This document shows positions 34,751-42,134 of a stretch of 64,000 nt of DNA, piece by piece. The notes under the pieces are model-generated. The model saw nothing but the letters and a program-made list of their open reading frames with translations, did not search any database and was not told the origin of the DNA. The translations under genes were made by a program, and so were the position numbers. Each line of letters opens with the position of its first letter. Positions within the stretch are counted from its first letter, which is position 1. Source of the DNA: Pseudomonadota bacterium (lineage in GTDB: Bacteria; Pseudomonadota; Gammaproteobacteria; Steroidobacterales; Steroidobacteraceae); assembly GCA_023423935.1 (NCBI GenBank), contig JAFAEQ010000043.1, positions 65,632-129,631 on the forward strand. Reading direction: 5' to 3'.

Positions 34751-35722
34751 ATGAACGAACAGGATCTCAAACACATCATCGAGGCGACGCTGCTTGCGGC
34801 CGGACGACCTGTGACCAGCCAGCAATTGCTCGATCTGTTCGATGAGCGCGAGCGTCCGACGCCCGAGTTGCTGCAGGCAGCGCTCGCTCTGCTCGCGGCC
34901 GACTACGAGACGCGCGGTATTGAACTCGTAGAGGTCGCGAGCGGCTGGCGTATCCAGGTCCGTCCGAGATCCATGGATGTGGTCTCGCGTCTTTGGCAGG
35001 AGCGTCCGTCGCGGTACTCGCGCGCATTGCTCGAGACACTGGCGCTCATTGCCTATCGTCAGCCCATCACGCGCAGCGAGATCGAGGAGATCCGCGGCGT
35101 GGCGATCAGCTCGACGATCATGCGCACGATGCAGGAGCGCAACTGGATTCGCGTGGTCGGTCATCGCGAAGTCCCCGGCCGTCCGGAACTGCTCGGCACC
35201 ACGCGCGAGTTCCTCGATTACTTCGGTCTGAAGAGTCTCGACCAACTGCCCACGCTGGCGGATCTGCGCGATGTCGAGAACATCGGCGTGCAGCTGGAAT
35301 TGCCTGGCGGTGAAGCTGCAGCGCAAGCGGCGGCCTCCGAGGGAGAGACCTCCGAAGCCAGCGCAGAGTCCACTGCAGAAACCAGCGAAGCGGCCACGGA
35401 AGAAGCCACTGCGGAGGTCGCAGAGGAGTCCACTGCAGAGTCGACCGAAGAGTCCTCTGAAGAGTCGCCCGAAGAGTTCATTGCGGAGGCCACCGAAGAG
35501 GCGAGTGCTGACGAGACTGAGGATGAAGCATCCGCTGAATCCGCGGAGTCCGTCGAGTCCGCCGATGCGTCCACTGAGGGCGATGATCTCGCGGAGGAGG
35601 ATGAAGACGAGGATGCGGACGATGAGGGCAACTCGGGTTCGGATGCCTCGACGCTCGTCGCCTCCGATGACGAATCCGACGACGCTCGTGAAATGCGGGA
35701 ACCTCCGGTCGAGCAGAACTGA
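34751..35722 (+). CDS. scpB: Segregation and condensation protein ScpB with acidic tail
   Basis: Winged-helix partner of ScpA in the SMC complex. 323 aa; family members are about 180-220. Residues 1-180 are typical: IIEATLLAAGRPVTSQQLLD, then LLETLALIAYRQPITRSEIE and RPELLGTTREFLDYFGLKSL. The last ~130 residues are almost only Glu, Ser, Ala, Thr and Asp. The tail resembles that of ScpA in composition but not in unit sequence. Confidence 0.93.
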   Translation: MNEQDLKHIIEATLLAAGRPVTSQQLLDLFDERERPTPELLQAALALLAADYETRGIELVEVASGWRIQVRPRSMDVVSRLWQERPSRYSRALLETLALIAYRQPITRSEIEEIRGVAISSTIMRTMQERNWIRVVGHREVPGRPELLGTTREFLDYFGLKSLDQLPTLADLRDVENIGVQLELPGGEAAAQAAASEGETSEASAESTAETSEAATEEATAEVAEESTAESTEESSEESPEEFIAEATEEASADETEDEASAESAESVESADASTEGDDLAEEDEDEDADDEGNSGSDASTLVASDDESDDAREMREPPVEQN

Positions 35723-35769
35723 TCGACGGCGCGGGCAACTGCTCGTGCATTTCGGAGCCCCTGAATTTC

Positions 35770-36663
35770 ATGTCTGAGCGCCTACACAAACTCCTCGCAC
35801 AACACGGTCTCGGCTCGAGGCGCGAACTCGAGAAATGGATGCTCGCCGGGCGGGTGCTGTTGAACGGACGGCCCGCGCAACCGGGCGATCGCTATCAGGA
35901 AGGCGACCGGGTTTCCATCGACGGCCAGGATGTCACGGCTCGTCTGCGGGCACAGGACAAGCCCGCGGTGCTGGCGTATCACAAGCCCCAGGGGCAGCCC
36001 GTGACCGCGCAGTCCGAGGAGTCGGCGGCGTCGGGCCAAGAGTCCGTGATGGATCGATTGCCAAGGACGCGCGGTTCGCGCTGGCTCGTGATCAATACGA
36101 TGCAACCCGGCGACAGCGGATTGCTGCTGCTGACGAGCGATGGGCGACTGGCCGACGCGCTACGGCGCCGCTCGGAACAGATTCCTTCCGCTTACGTGGC
36201 GCGAGTTCTGGTCCCGACGCCCGAGTTCGACATCGACAGCCTGCCGACACGCGTGCAGTTCAATGATCAGCCGGTGTCGTTCGAACGCATTTTCCCTGCG
36301 GGAGGCGAGGGAACGAATCGCTGGTTCCGGGTGGAGGCGGCGCACTCGCATCGACGCGCTGCCGTTCGCGCGTTGTTCGAAACGCACGGCCTCACGGTCA
36401 GTCGCGTCATCCAGGTGAAGTACGCGAATCTCGAGCTCTCACGCGAGTTGCCGCGCGGCAAGCATCAGGCCTTGTCCCCACTGCAGGTCGAGGCGCTGTA
36501 TGAGCTCGCGGGTCTGGAGTTGCCGAAGGTCGACCAGGCACCGCGTCGCGCACCACGCAAAGCCGCGGACCGGCAACGCAAACCTTCGCGTGGCAGGCCT
36601 GAGCCAAAAGCCAAGCGAGCGAGCGAGCGGCCCACAAAGAAGCCGCAGCCGCGTCGCGGTTGA
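35770..36663 (+). CDS. RluB/RsuA-family pseudouridine synthase-like protein, catalytic Asp missing
   Basis: 297 aa. An N-terminal S4 RNA-binding domain (SERLHKLLAQHGLGSRRELE) is followed by an RluB/RsuA-type fold and a basic Arg/Pro/Lys tail typical of RluB. The place after scpB is where rluB sits in many Gammaproteobacteria. The GRLD motif, which holds the nucleophilic Asp, reads NTMQPGDSGLLLLTSDG here, so Gln112 replaces the Asp and the Arg is also lost. It may bind rRNA without modifying it, or act through another residue. Confidence 0.85.
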   Translation: MSERLHKLLAQHGLGSRRELEKWMLAGRVLLNGRPAQPGDRYQEGDRVSIDGQDVTARLRAQDKPAVLAYHKPQGQPVTAQSEESAASGQESVMDRLPRTRGSRWLVINTMQPGDSGLLLLTSDGRLADALRRRSEQIPSAYVARVLVPTPEFDIDSLPTRVQFNDQPVSFERIFPAGGEGTNRWFRVEAAHSHRRAAVRALFETHGLTVSRVIQVKYANLELSRELPRGKHQALSPLQVEALYELAGLELPKVDQAPRRAPRKAADRQRKPSRGRPEPKAKRASERPTKKPQPRRG

Positions 36664-36664
36664 G

Positions 36665-37408
36665 CTACTGGCAGTCGAACGACTGCCCCGAGATTCCCTT
36701 GCTGTCGGGCCCGAACAGGTACAGGTAGGGCGCAACGATCGACTCGGGCAACGGCACTGTCTCGCGATTCTCGGCAGGGTAGGCCTGCAGGCGCATGTTC
36801 GTGCGCACCTTTCCAGGATTCAGGCTGTTGACGCGAATTCCGGGCTGCTCGAGCTCGTCGGCCAGCATGCGCATCATGCCCTCGCTCGCCCATTTCGAGG
36901 CGAGATAGGCCCCCCAGAATGCCTTCGGTTTCGCCACGACACCGCTCGAGGTGAACACGATCGAGGCGTCCTTCGACTTGCGGAGCAGCGGCAGACAGCG
37001 CTGTGTCAGGATGAACGGCACGTTGGTGTTGATGTGCATCGTGCGCATCCATTTGGGCACATCGTAGTGTTCGATCGGCGCACGCTCGCCCAGCATTCCG
37101 GCGTTGTGCAACAGAACGTCCAGTCGACCGAACTCCTTGTCGATCGCATTCACGAGCGCGTCGTATTCGGCAGGTCCTGCCTTCTCGAGATCGAGCGGCA
37201 CGATCGAGGGACGTGGTTGTCCCGCAGCCACGATGGCGTCGTACACGGCTTCCAGCCGCTTCACGTTACGGCCATGGAGAATCACCTGTGCACCGTGAGA
37301 TGCCGCCGCTTTCGCAACGGCGCGGCCGATGCCATCGCTCGCACCGGTAATGAGAATGATGCGATCGCGAAGCAGATCGGCGGGAGCGGTATAGGTGCGG
37401 GGATCCAT
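36665..37408 (-). CDS. yciK: YciK family short-chain dehydrogenase
   Basis: NAD(P)-dependent oxidoreductase of unknown substrate. 247 aa. Rossmann motif TGASDGIG near residue 21, NAG in VLLHNAGMLG, and the catalytic Ser with YLASK (Tyr-x3-Lys). It matches the YciK subgroup by its N-terminal TYTAPADLLRDRIILITGAS and C-terminal segments. It converges with the RluB-like gene with one base between stops. Its ATG is inside the second arm of a word-repeat hairpin and has no Shine-Dalgarno. Confidence 0.88.
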   Translation of the reverse strand: MDPRTYTAPADLLRDRIILITGASDGIGRAVAKAAASHGAQVILHGRNVKRLEAVYDAIVAAGQPRPSIVPLDLEKAGPAEYDALVNAIDKEFGRLDVLLHNAGMLGERAPIEHYDVPKWMRTMHINTNVPFILTQRCLPLLRKSKDASIVFTSSGVVAKPKAFWGAYLASKWASEGMMRMLADELEQPGIRVNSLNPGKVRTNMRLQAYPAENRETVPLPESIVAPYLYLFGPDSKGISGQSFDCQ

Positions 37409-37536
37409 GAGTTAATGAGTAATGAGCAAGGAGTAATGAGCAATGCGGAAATGAGCGGCTCGTAATGGGAAGTGCGGCGGGGCAGATGCGGCGATGTTTC
37501 TGACGCATCACTCTTCACCCATCACCCATCACTCAG
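37406..37536 (-). repeat. Word-repeat hairpin D (squalene-synthase-like/yciK)
   Basis: In mRNA sense the first arm (37536 to 37503, GAGTGATGGGTGATGGGTGA and on) contains the last codons and stop of the upstream gene. The second arm (about 37440 to 37406, words CATTACTC and TTGCTCATTACTCATTAACTC) runs into the yciK start codon. About 22 of 30 positions match, and most differences are G-U compatible in the transcribed strand. Confidence 0.7.
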
Positions 37537-38397
37537 CTTCCTGGCTGCTCGCCATGCAACCCAGGGTTTCTCGATCGGACCGAGATCGTGGCGTTGCGTT
37601 GCGACGTCGTAGCCGCGGCGGGCGATGCGCCTGACGAGCTGTCTGTGCAGGGCACCCAGGACAAAAACGGGGCGCAAGTATGCCTTCGCGAGGGCCGGAT
37701 CAGCTACTTCCAGTTCGAGCTCGGTCTCGATGCGTGGGACGAAGCGTTCGAGCACGTTCCGGAGGGCGGGCTTCACTTCCTTTGCGCGCAGGTCTTCGAG
37801 GCTGACGTTGTCGCGCTCGAGCTCATCGAGCGGCAGGTACATGCGGCCGTCGTAAGCATCCTGCCGAAGATCGCGCAGGATTTCGGCCTGCCGGATTCCC
37901 GTACCGATCCGACGGGCGAATTCGCTGACCGCGATGTCCTCGGGGCCGTTCGAAAGTACCGCCGCAATCAGCTCCTGCACGATGCCGCCGCTGCGTGAGC
38001 AGTACGAACGCAACTCGCGATCGTTCAGATACGTCATCCGCACCAGATCCATATCAGCAGCCACGATCAGCTCGTGGAGCCGCGAAAAGCGTTTGCGATC
38101 GAAGCCCGCTCGCGCGGCGAGAATATGTGTTGCCGGATGCTGAGGGTTGTTATTGACCAGGCGATCGATTTCCTGACGCCACCATTGCAGGCGGGTGTGG
38201 GCGACATCGTGATTCGCGCTTTGCGCCGATTCGCGAATCTCCGCGTCGATCACATACAGGGCTGTGACCACGTCGCGATCCGCAGGCTCGGTGTAGAGCA
38301 GAGCGAAGTAGCGCATCGAGCCTGCCGGCGCGGCCCGATTCACGAGGGAGTCGTCGAGAGAGGAAATAGGTGTGACCACAGCAATCACAGAGAACAC
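37522..38397 (-). CDS. Squalene/phytoene synthase family protein
   Basis: All-alpha isoprenyl synthase fold. 291 aa. The second Asp-rich motif is present (ILRDLRQDAYDGRMYLPLDE). The first, normally DxxxD, reads YVIDAEIRESA and is degenerate. LQWWRQEIDRL and the overall pattern recall the NDUFAF6-like branch, whose members are complex I assembly factors in mitochondria, so true squalene synthesis is doubtful. The start is uncertain: GTG 38397 lies in a hairpin arm, and GTG 38343 (VNRAAPAGSMRYFALLY) is a shorter option. Confidence 0.75.
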   Translation of the reverse strand: MFSVIAVVTPISSLDDSLVNRAAPAGSMRYFALLYTEPADRDVVTALYVIDAEIRESAQSANHDVAHTRLQWWRQEIDRLVNNNPQHPATHILAARAGFDRKRFSRLHELIVAADMDLVRMTYLNDRELRSYCSRSGGIVQELIAAVLSNGPEDIAVSEFARRIGTGIRQAEILRDLRQDAYDGRMYLPLDELERDNVSLEDLRAKEVKPALRNVLERFVPRIETELELEVADPALAKAYLRPVFVLGALHRQLVRRIARRGYDVATQRHDLGPIEKPWVAWRAARKLSDG

Positions 38398-38475
38398 GAA
38401 AGTGACGATCGAGAGAACAAAGCGACGAATCCACCCAATGCGGTGAGCGTTTTGTGCTCTATGTGTTCTTTGCGG
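38377..38475 (-). repeat. Word-repeat hairpin E (rmuC/squalene-synthase-like)
   Basis: 38386-38401 (CACAGAGAACACGAAA) and 38450-38465 (TTTTGTGCTCTATGTG) are complementary at 13 of 16 positions, in a wider region of GAGAACA/TGTTCTC words (38377-38425 and 38440-38475). In mRNA sense the first arm begins about 8 nt after the rmuC stop and the second covers the N-terminus of the next reading frame. Confidence 0.55.
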
Positions 38476-38482
38476 CTACTCC

Positions 38483-39811
38483 TCATGTCTTGATCCCTGG
38501 TTTGGAAGTCGGCTCCGGCAACCCCTCGAGCTCCAGTTGGCTCTCGGGTTCGCGCAACTGCGGGTCCCGCGCGAGCTTGTCGATGGGCTCCATGGGCTCG
38601 ATCTCCTTCTCGGGACGCACGCCGAGTTCAGTGAACTTGCGCGCGCCGGGCAGGACCTGCCGTTCGAGCGAGCCGACCGCGCTGTTGAACGCATCGACGC
38701 TCAGTCCGAGATTGCGCCCTAGCCGACTCAGATGTCCGGTGAACACTGCGAGTCGCTTGTACAGGTCCTCCGCCAGCGTCCGAATCGTTTCCGCGTTCTG
38801 CGCCAGCGCCATCTGCCGCCATCCATACGCAACTGTTTTGAGCAGCGCGACGAAGCTCGAGGGTGTGGCGATGATGACGTCCTGACGGATCGCATCCTCG
38901 AGCAGGTTCGGCTGCTCGGCCAGGGCGGCCGACAGGAATTGATCGCCCGGGATGAAGAGGATCACGAAGTCGGGGCTGGTCTCGAACTGATTCCAGTAGC
39001 TCTTGGCGCCCAGCTGCCGGACCCGCTCCGCGAGGCCCTGCGCATGACGACGCAATGCCACCGCGCGCTGCTCGTCGGTGGCCGCATCCACCGCTTCGAG
39101 ATAGGCATCGAGCGGCGTTTTCACATCGACGACGAGATCGCGACCGTCGGGCATGTGCACGACCATGTCAGGACGCAGATTGCCCTGTTCGGTGCGCACG
39201 TGGACCTGCTCGCTGAAATCGCAGTGCTCCACCATGCCCGCAAGCTCGGCGAGTCGCCGTAGCGTCATCTCGCCCCATTGACCGCGCACTTCCGGTCGGC
39301 GCAGGGCATTCACGAGCGTCCGCGTCTCCCGCTGCAGCGCTTGCTGGCCGAGCGTCACCGATTCGATCGAACTGCGCAGACTGCCGAAGCTTTCCGCGCG
39401 TTCTTTTTCGATGCGCAGGATCTGCTGTTCGGTCTTGCTCAGCGCTTCGCGGATCGGTGCAAGCATGGTTTCGATCGCTTTCTCTCGCTGCGTCAGCGCA
39501 GCGACCGCGGTTTGCTGGTGCTGACCCAGGTGCTCGCGCGCGAGCTTGAGAAAGACTTCGCTGTTGGAACGCAGCGATGCGCCGGCGACCGCATCGAAGT
39601 TGGCCTGCAGACGTTCCATGGCACGTTCGAGCGAGGCCTGGCGCTCGCGTTCGAGCTGCTCCTCGGCCTTGACCTGCGACCTGAGGACCGCCAGTTCGAG
39701 ATGCAGCGTCTCGCTTTTCTTACGTGAGGCGAAGGAAACGACGAGCGCGCCGATCAATCCACCGAACAGCAGACAAATGAGGGCGAGGAACAAGGGAGAA
39801 AGTGCAGTCAC
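38483..39811 (-). CDS. rmuC: DNA recombination protein RmuC
   Basis: Limits rearrangements between inverted repeats; probable PD-(D/E)XK nuclease. 442 aa. It has an N-terminal membrane segment (LFLALICLLFGGLIGALVVS), a long coiled coil (residues 30-175) and the RmuC core: ALRRPEVRGQWGEMTLRRLA, then RPDMVVHMPDGRDLVVDVKT (the D..D.K signature) and DFVILFIPGDQFL. It starts 10 nt after ubiG. A gene affecting inverted-repeat recombination next to inverted repeats is a coincidence worth noting only. Confidence 0.94.
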   Translation of the reverse strand: MTALSPLFLALICLLFGGLIGALVVSFASRKKSETLHLELAVLRSQVKAEEQLERERQASLERAMERLQANFDAVAGASLRSNSEVFLKLAREHLGQHQQTAVAALTQREKAIETMLAPIREALSKTEQQILRIEKERAESFGSLRSSIESVTLGQQALQRETRTLVNALRRPEVRGQWGEMTLRRLAELAGMVEHCDFSEQVHVRTEQGNLRPDMVVHMPDGRDLVVDVKTPLDAYLEAVDAATDEQRAVALRRHAQGLAERVRQLGAKSYWNQFETSPDFVILFIPGDQFLSAALAEQPNLLEDAIRQDVIIATPSSFVALLKTVAYGWRQMALAQNAETIRTLAEDLYKRLAVFTGHLSRLGRNLGLSVDAFNSAVGSLERQVLPGARKFTELGVRPEKEIEPMEPIDKLARDPQLREPESQLELEGLPEPTSKPGIKT

Positions 39812-39821
39812 GTCGAGTCCG

Positions 39822-40532
39822 TCAGGCGGCGCGTTGGAGATGCATCATGTAGTTGACGCTCACATCGGAGCTGAGGCTTGCGACACCGCGTAACGGGTCG
39901 TAGGCAAGCCCGCGCAGATCGAGCATCTCCAGCTGGGCTTCGCGAGCCCACCGTGCGAGTTCCGAAGGGCGGATGAAGCGCGAGTAGGTGTGGGTGCCAC
40001 GCTCGAGCAGATTCAGCACGTACTCAGCGCCGACGATCGCGAAGAGCCAGGATTTGAGATTGCGGTTCAATGTCGAGAGCACGACGTGACCGCCTGGCTT
40101 TACGAGCGCATGCAGTGCACGAAGTACGCTGGTCGGATCGGGAACGTGCTCGAGCATTTCCAGACAGGCGACCACGTCGTACGACCCCGGTTCCTGGGCA
40201 GCATGTTCTTCGGCGCTTTGTTTCAGATAGCGGACCGCGAGAGCGGATTCGAGCGCGTGCAGCTCAGCTACTTCGATCGTCGAGGCGCCGAGATCGATGC
40301 CCGTGACGTTGGCCCCGCGACGGCATAGCGCTTCGCTCAGCAGTCCGCCGCCGCAGCCGACGTCGAGCACGCGCTTGCCCGCAAGAGCGCCCACGCGCAT
40401 CTCGATATAGGAGAGCCGCACGGGATTGAGCACGTGCAAGGGGCGAAACGCGCCGTTGGGATCCCACCAGCGTTGAGCGGTGGATTCGAAGCGTGCGATC
40501 TCGGCAGGATCGTGATTCACAGCGACAGTCAT
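39822..40532 (-). CDS. ubiG: Ubiquinone biosynthesis O-methyltransferase UbiG
   Basis: SAM-dependent O-methyltransferase that acts at two steps of ubiquinone synthesis. 236 aa. SAM motif I is VLDVGCGGGLLSEAL; also typical are ARFESTAQRWWDPNGAFRPL and LEMLEHVPDP. It sits 9 nt after the mtaD-like gene and divergent from gyrA, the same neighbourhood as in E. coli and Pseudomonas. Confidence 0.96.
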   Translation of the reverse strand: MTVAVNHDPAEIARFESTAQRWWDPNGAFRPLHVLNPVRLSYIEMRVGALAGKRVLDVGCGGGLLSEALCRRGANVTGIDLGASTIEVAELHALESALAVRYLKQSAEEHAAQEPGSYDVVACLEMLEHVPDPTSVLRALHALVKPGGHVVLSTLNRNLKSWLFAIVGAEYVLNLLERGTHTYSRFIRPSELARWAREAQLEMLDLRGLAYDPLRGVASLSSDVSVNYMMHLQRAA

Positions 40533-40541
40533 GAGGTCTCC

Positions 40542-41861
40542 TTAAACACGGCTCGCGGCGATGCGCTCCTGCCAGCGTTGAGCCCGGGCGAGAACGTCGT
40601 CGAGTTCGATGTGGACGGGCCTTCCGGCCGCAACCAGCTGGCGTCCGGCGACCCACACGTCGCTGACCTGATCGCGCGATACGGAATACACGATGTGCAC
40701 GGCCGGGTCGTAGACGGGCTGAGTGTGAGCTCGGGCCAGATCGATGCAACACAGATCCGCCGATTTGCCAGGCTGCAGCGATCCGATCTCCTCGGTCAGT
40801 CCGAGTGCACCGGCACCTCCCAGCGTTGCCGCGCGCAGCCATTCGTGCGCGTTCATCGCACTGTGGGCTTCGATGCGACGTCCAGCGCCAGCGGCGAGGA
40901 GGGCGGCCGTCCGCATCTCATCGAGCAGACTCAAATCGTTGTTGCTCGCTGCGCCGTCCGTTCCCAATGCTATGTTCATGCCGCGCGCATGCATGCTGCC
41001 GATCGGACTGACGCCGTTGCCGAGCTTGAGATTCGACTGCGGACAATGAATCACATGGATGCCCGCGCGAGCTGCAAGGTCGAGCTCCTCTTCCTCTACA
41101 TGGACGAAATGCACGGCGCCGAGTAGCGGAGAGATCAGGCCGATCCGCTCCAGGCGGGCGATCGTGCGTTCACTGGCCGAAGCGGCGTCGCTGCGACTTT
41201 CATTCACATGAAGAGTGACGGGCAGTTCGAGCTCATCGGCGGCGCGACGCACTCGCATCAGGGTCTCGTCGCTGATCTCGGCTGGATTCGCGGGTGCGAA
41301 GGCAGTGGTGATCAACGGGTCGGCGCGATAGTCGTCGTGCAACTGCAGACCTTTCTCGAAGCACTCATCCGCCGAGCCGGACCAGAGGGTAGGGGTGTCC
41401 ATGACCGGCAATCCCACGCATGCGCGGATACGCAGCGAGGAGGCCGTCTGTGCCACCACTTCAGGAAACAGGTGCACGTCGGCGAAACAGGTGGTGCCGC
41501 TCGTCAGCATGTCCGCGATCGCAAGCTCGGTGCCATCGCGCACGTACTCGGCGTCCATCCAGCGTTGTTCGAGCGGCCCGATCTGCACTGTCAGCCACTG
41601 ACCGAGCGAGCTGCTTTCCGCAGCTCCGCGCAGAAGCGCCATGGCTGCGTGGGTGTGAGCATTGACGAGACCGGGAAGGACGACGTGCGAGGGACGGTCG
41701 ATCCGCTCACGGGCCGTGAAACGCAGCAAAGCCTCCTGTTCCGGTTCGATCGCAACGATCCGTCCCTGTCGAACGGCGATCGCGTGGCGTTCGAGCACCC
41801 GTCCGGACGGCTCGATCGGAATGACCCAGCGCGCCGTGATCAGCGTATCGACGTGTTCCAT
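40542..41861 (-). CDS. mtaD: TRZ/ATZ family amidohydrolase (MtaD-like adenosine-derivative deaminase)
   Basis: Zinc amidohydrolase, probable 5-methylthioadenosine/S-adenosylhomocysteine deaminase. 439 aa from ATG 41861. Metal ligands are visible in LVNAHTHAAMALLRGAAESS (HxH), VTLHVNES, VHFVHV and IALGTDGAASNNDLSLLDEM. SAH handling fits its place before ubiG, whose methyl transfer releases SAH. The frame remains open far into gyrA on the other strand, but only this part is real. Confidence 0.88.
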   Translation of the reverse strand: MEHVDTLITARWVIPIEPSGRVLERHAIAVRQGRIVAIEPEQEALLRFTARERIDRPSHVVLPGLVNAHTHAAMALLRGAAESSSLGQWLTVQIGPLEQRWMDAEYVRDGTELAIADMLTSGTTCFADVHLFPEVVAQTASSLRIRACVGLPVMDTPTLWSGSADECFEKGLQLHDDYRADPLITTAFAPANPAEISDETLMRVRRAADELELPVTLHVNESRSDAASASERTIARLERIGLISPLLGAVHFVHVEEEELDLAARAGIHVIHCPQSNLKLGNGVSPIGSMHARGMNIALGTDGAASNNDLSLLDEMRTAALLAAGAGRRIEAHSAMNAHEWLRAATLGGAGALGLTEEIGSLQPGKSADLCCIDLARAHTQPVYDPAVHIVYSVSRDQVSDVWVAGRQLVAAGRPVHIELDDVLARAQRWQERIAASRV

Positions 41862-41918
41862 GCAGTGAGGATTTGCCCGGGAAAATACGCGGCGCTCGAT
41901 TGCCCGCAACAGGCCGCG

Positions 41919-41924
41919 AGTATA
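41919..41924 (-). promoter_or_regulatory. Candidate -10 of the mtaD-ubiG-rmuC operon
   Basis: Minus-strand TATACT (41924 down to 41919) lies 58 nt upstream of the mtaD-like start. No convincing -35 is seen. It is one of two divergent signals in the 273-bp gap to gyrA; the gap holds no gene. Confidence 0.35.
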
Positions 41925-41966
41925 GCTGGCAAAGGGTCGCAGCAGTTCGGCCGAAACGCGCCGCTG

Positions 41967-41975
41967 TGGTACCAT
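41967..41975 (+). promoter_or_regulatory. Candidate extended -10 promoter of gyrA
   Basis: TGGTACCAT has the TGn extension before a TACCAT -10. A start near 41982 would give a leader of about 150 nt before gyrA. The -35 is weak (TTCGGC with 18-bp spacing), as is common with extended -10 promoters. Confidence 0.4.
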
Positions 41976-42134
41976 TCGGCACTTTATTACCCCGGGTTTG
42001 AGCTGCGGTTTCGCCTTCGCGAAAGCACGGCTGCGCGGGACTAGAAAACGTACCGTCGGGGGATTCGAGGGCACCGGCTCACAGGAGCGTCGACCCGCGG
42101 ATTCACCGGCCGAACACGAGTCGAACCCTACAAG

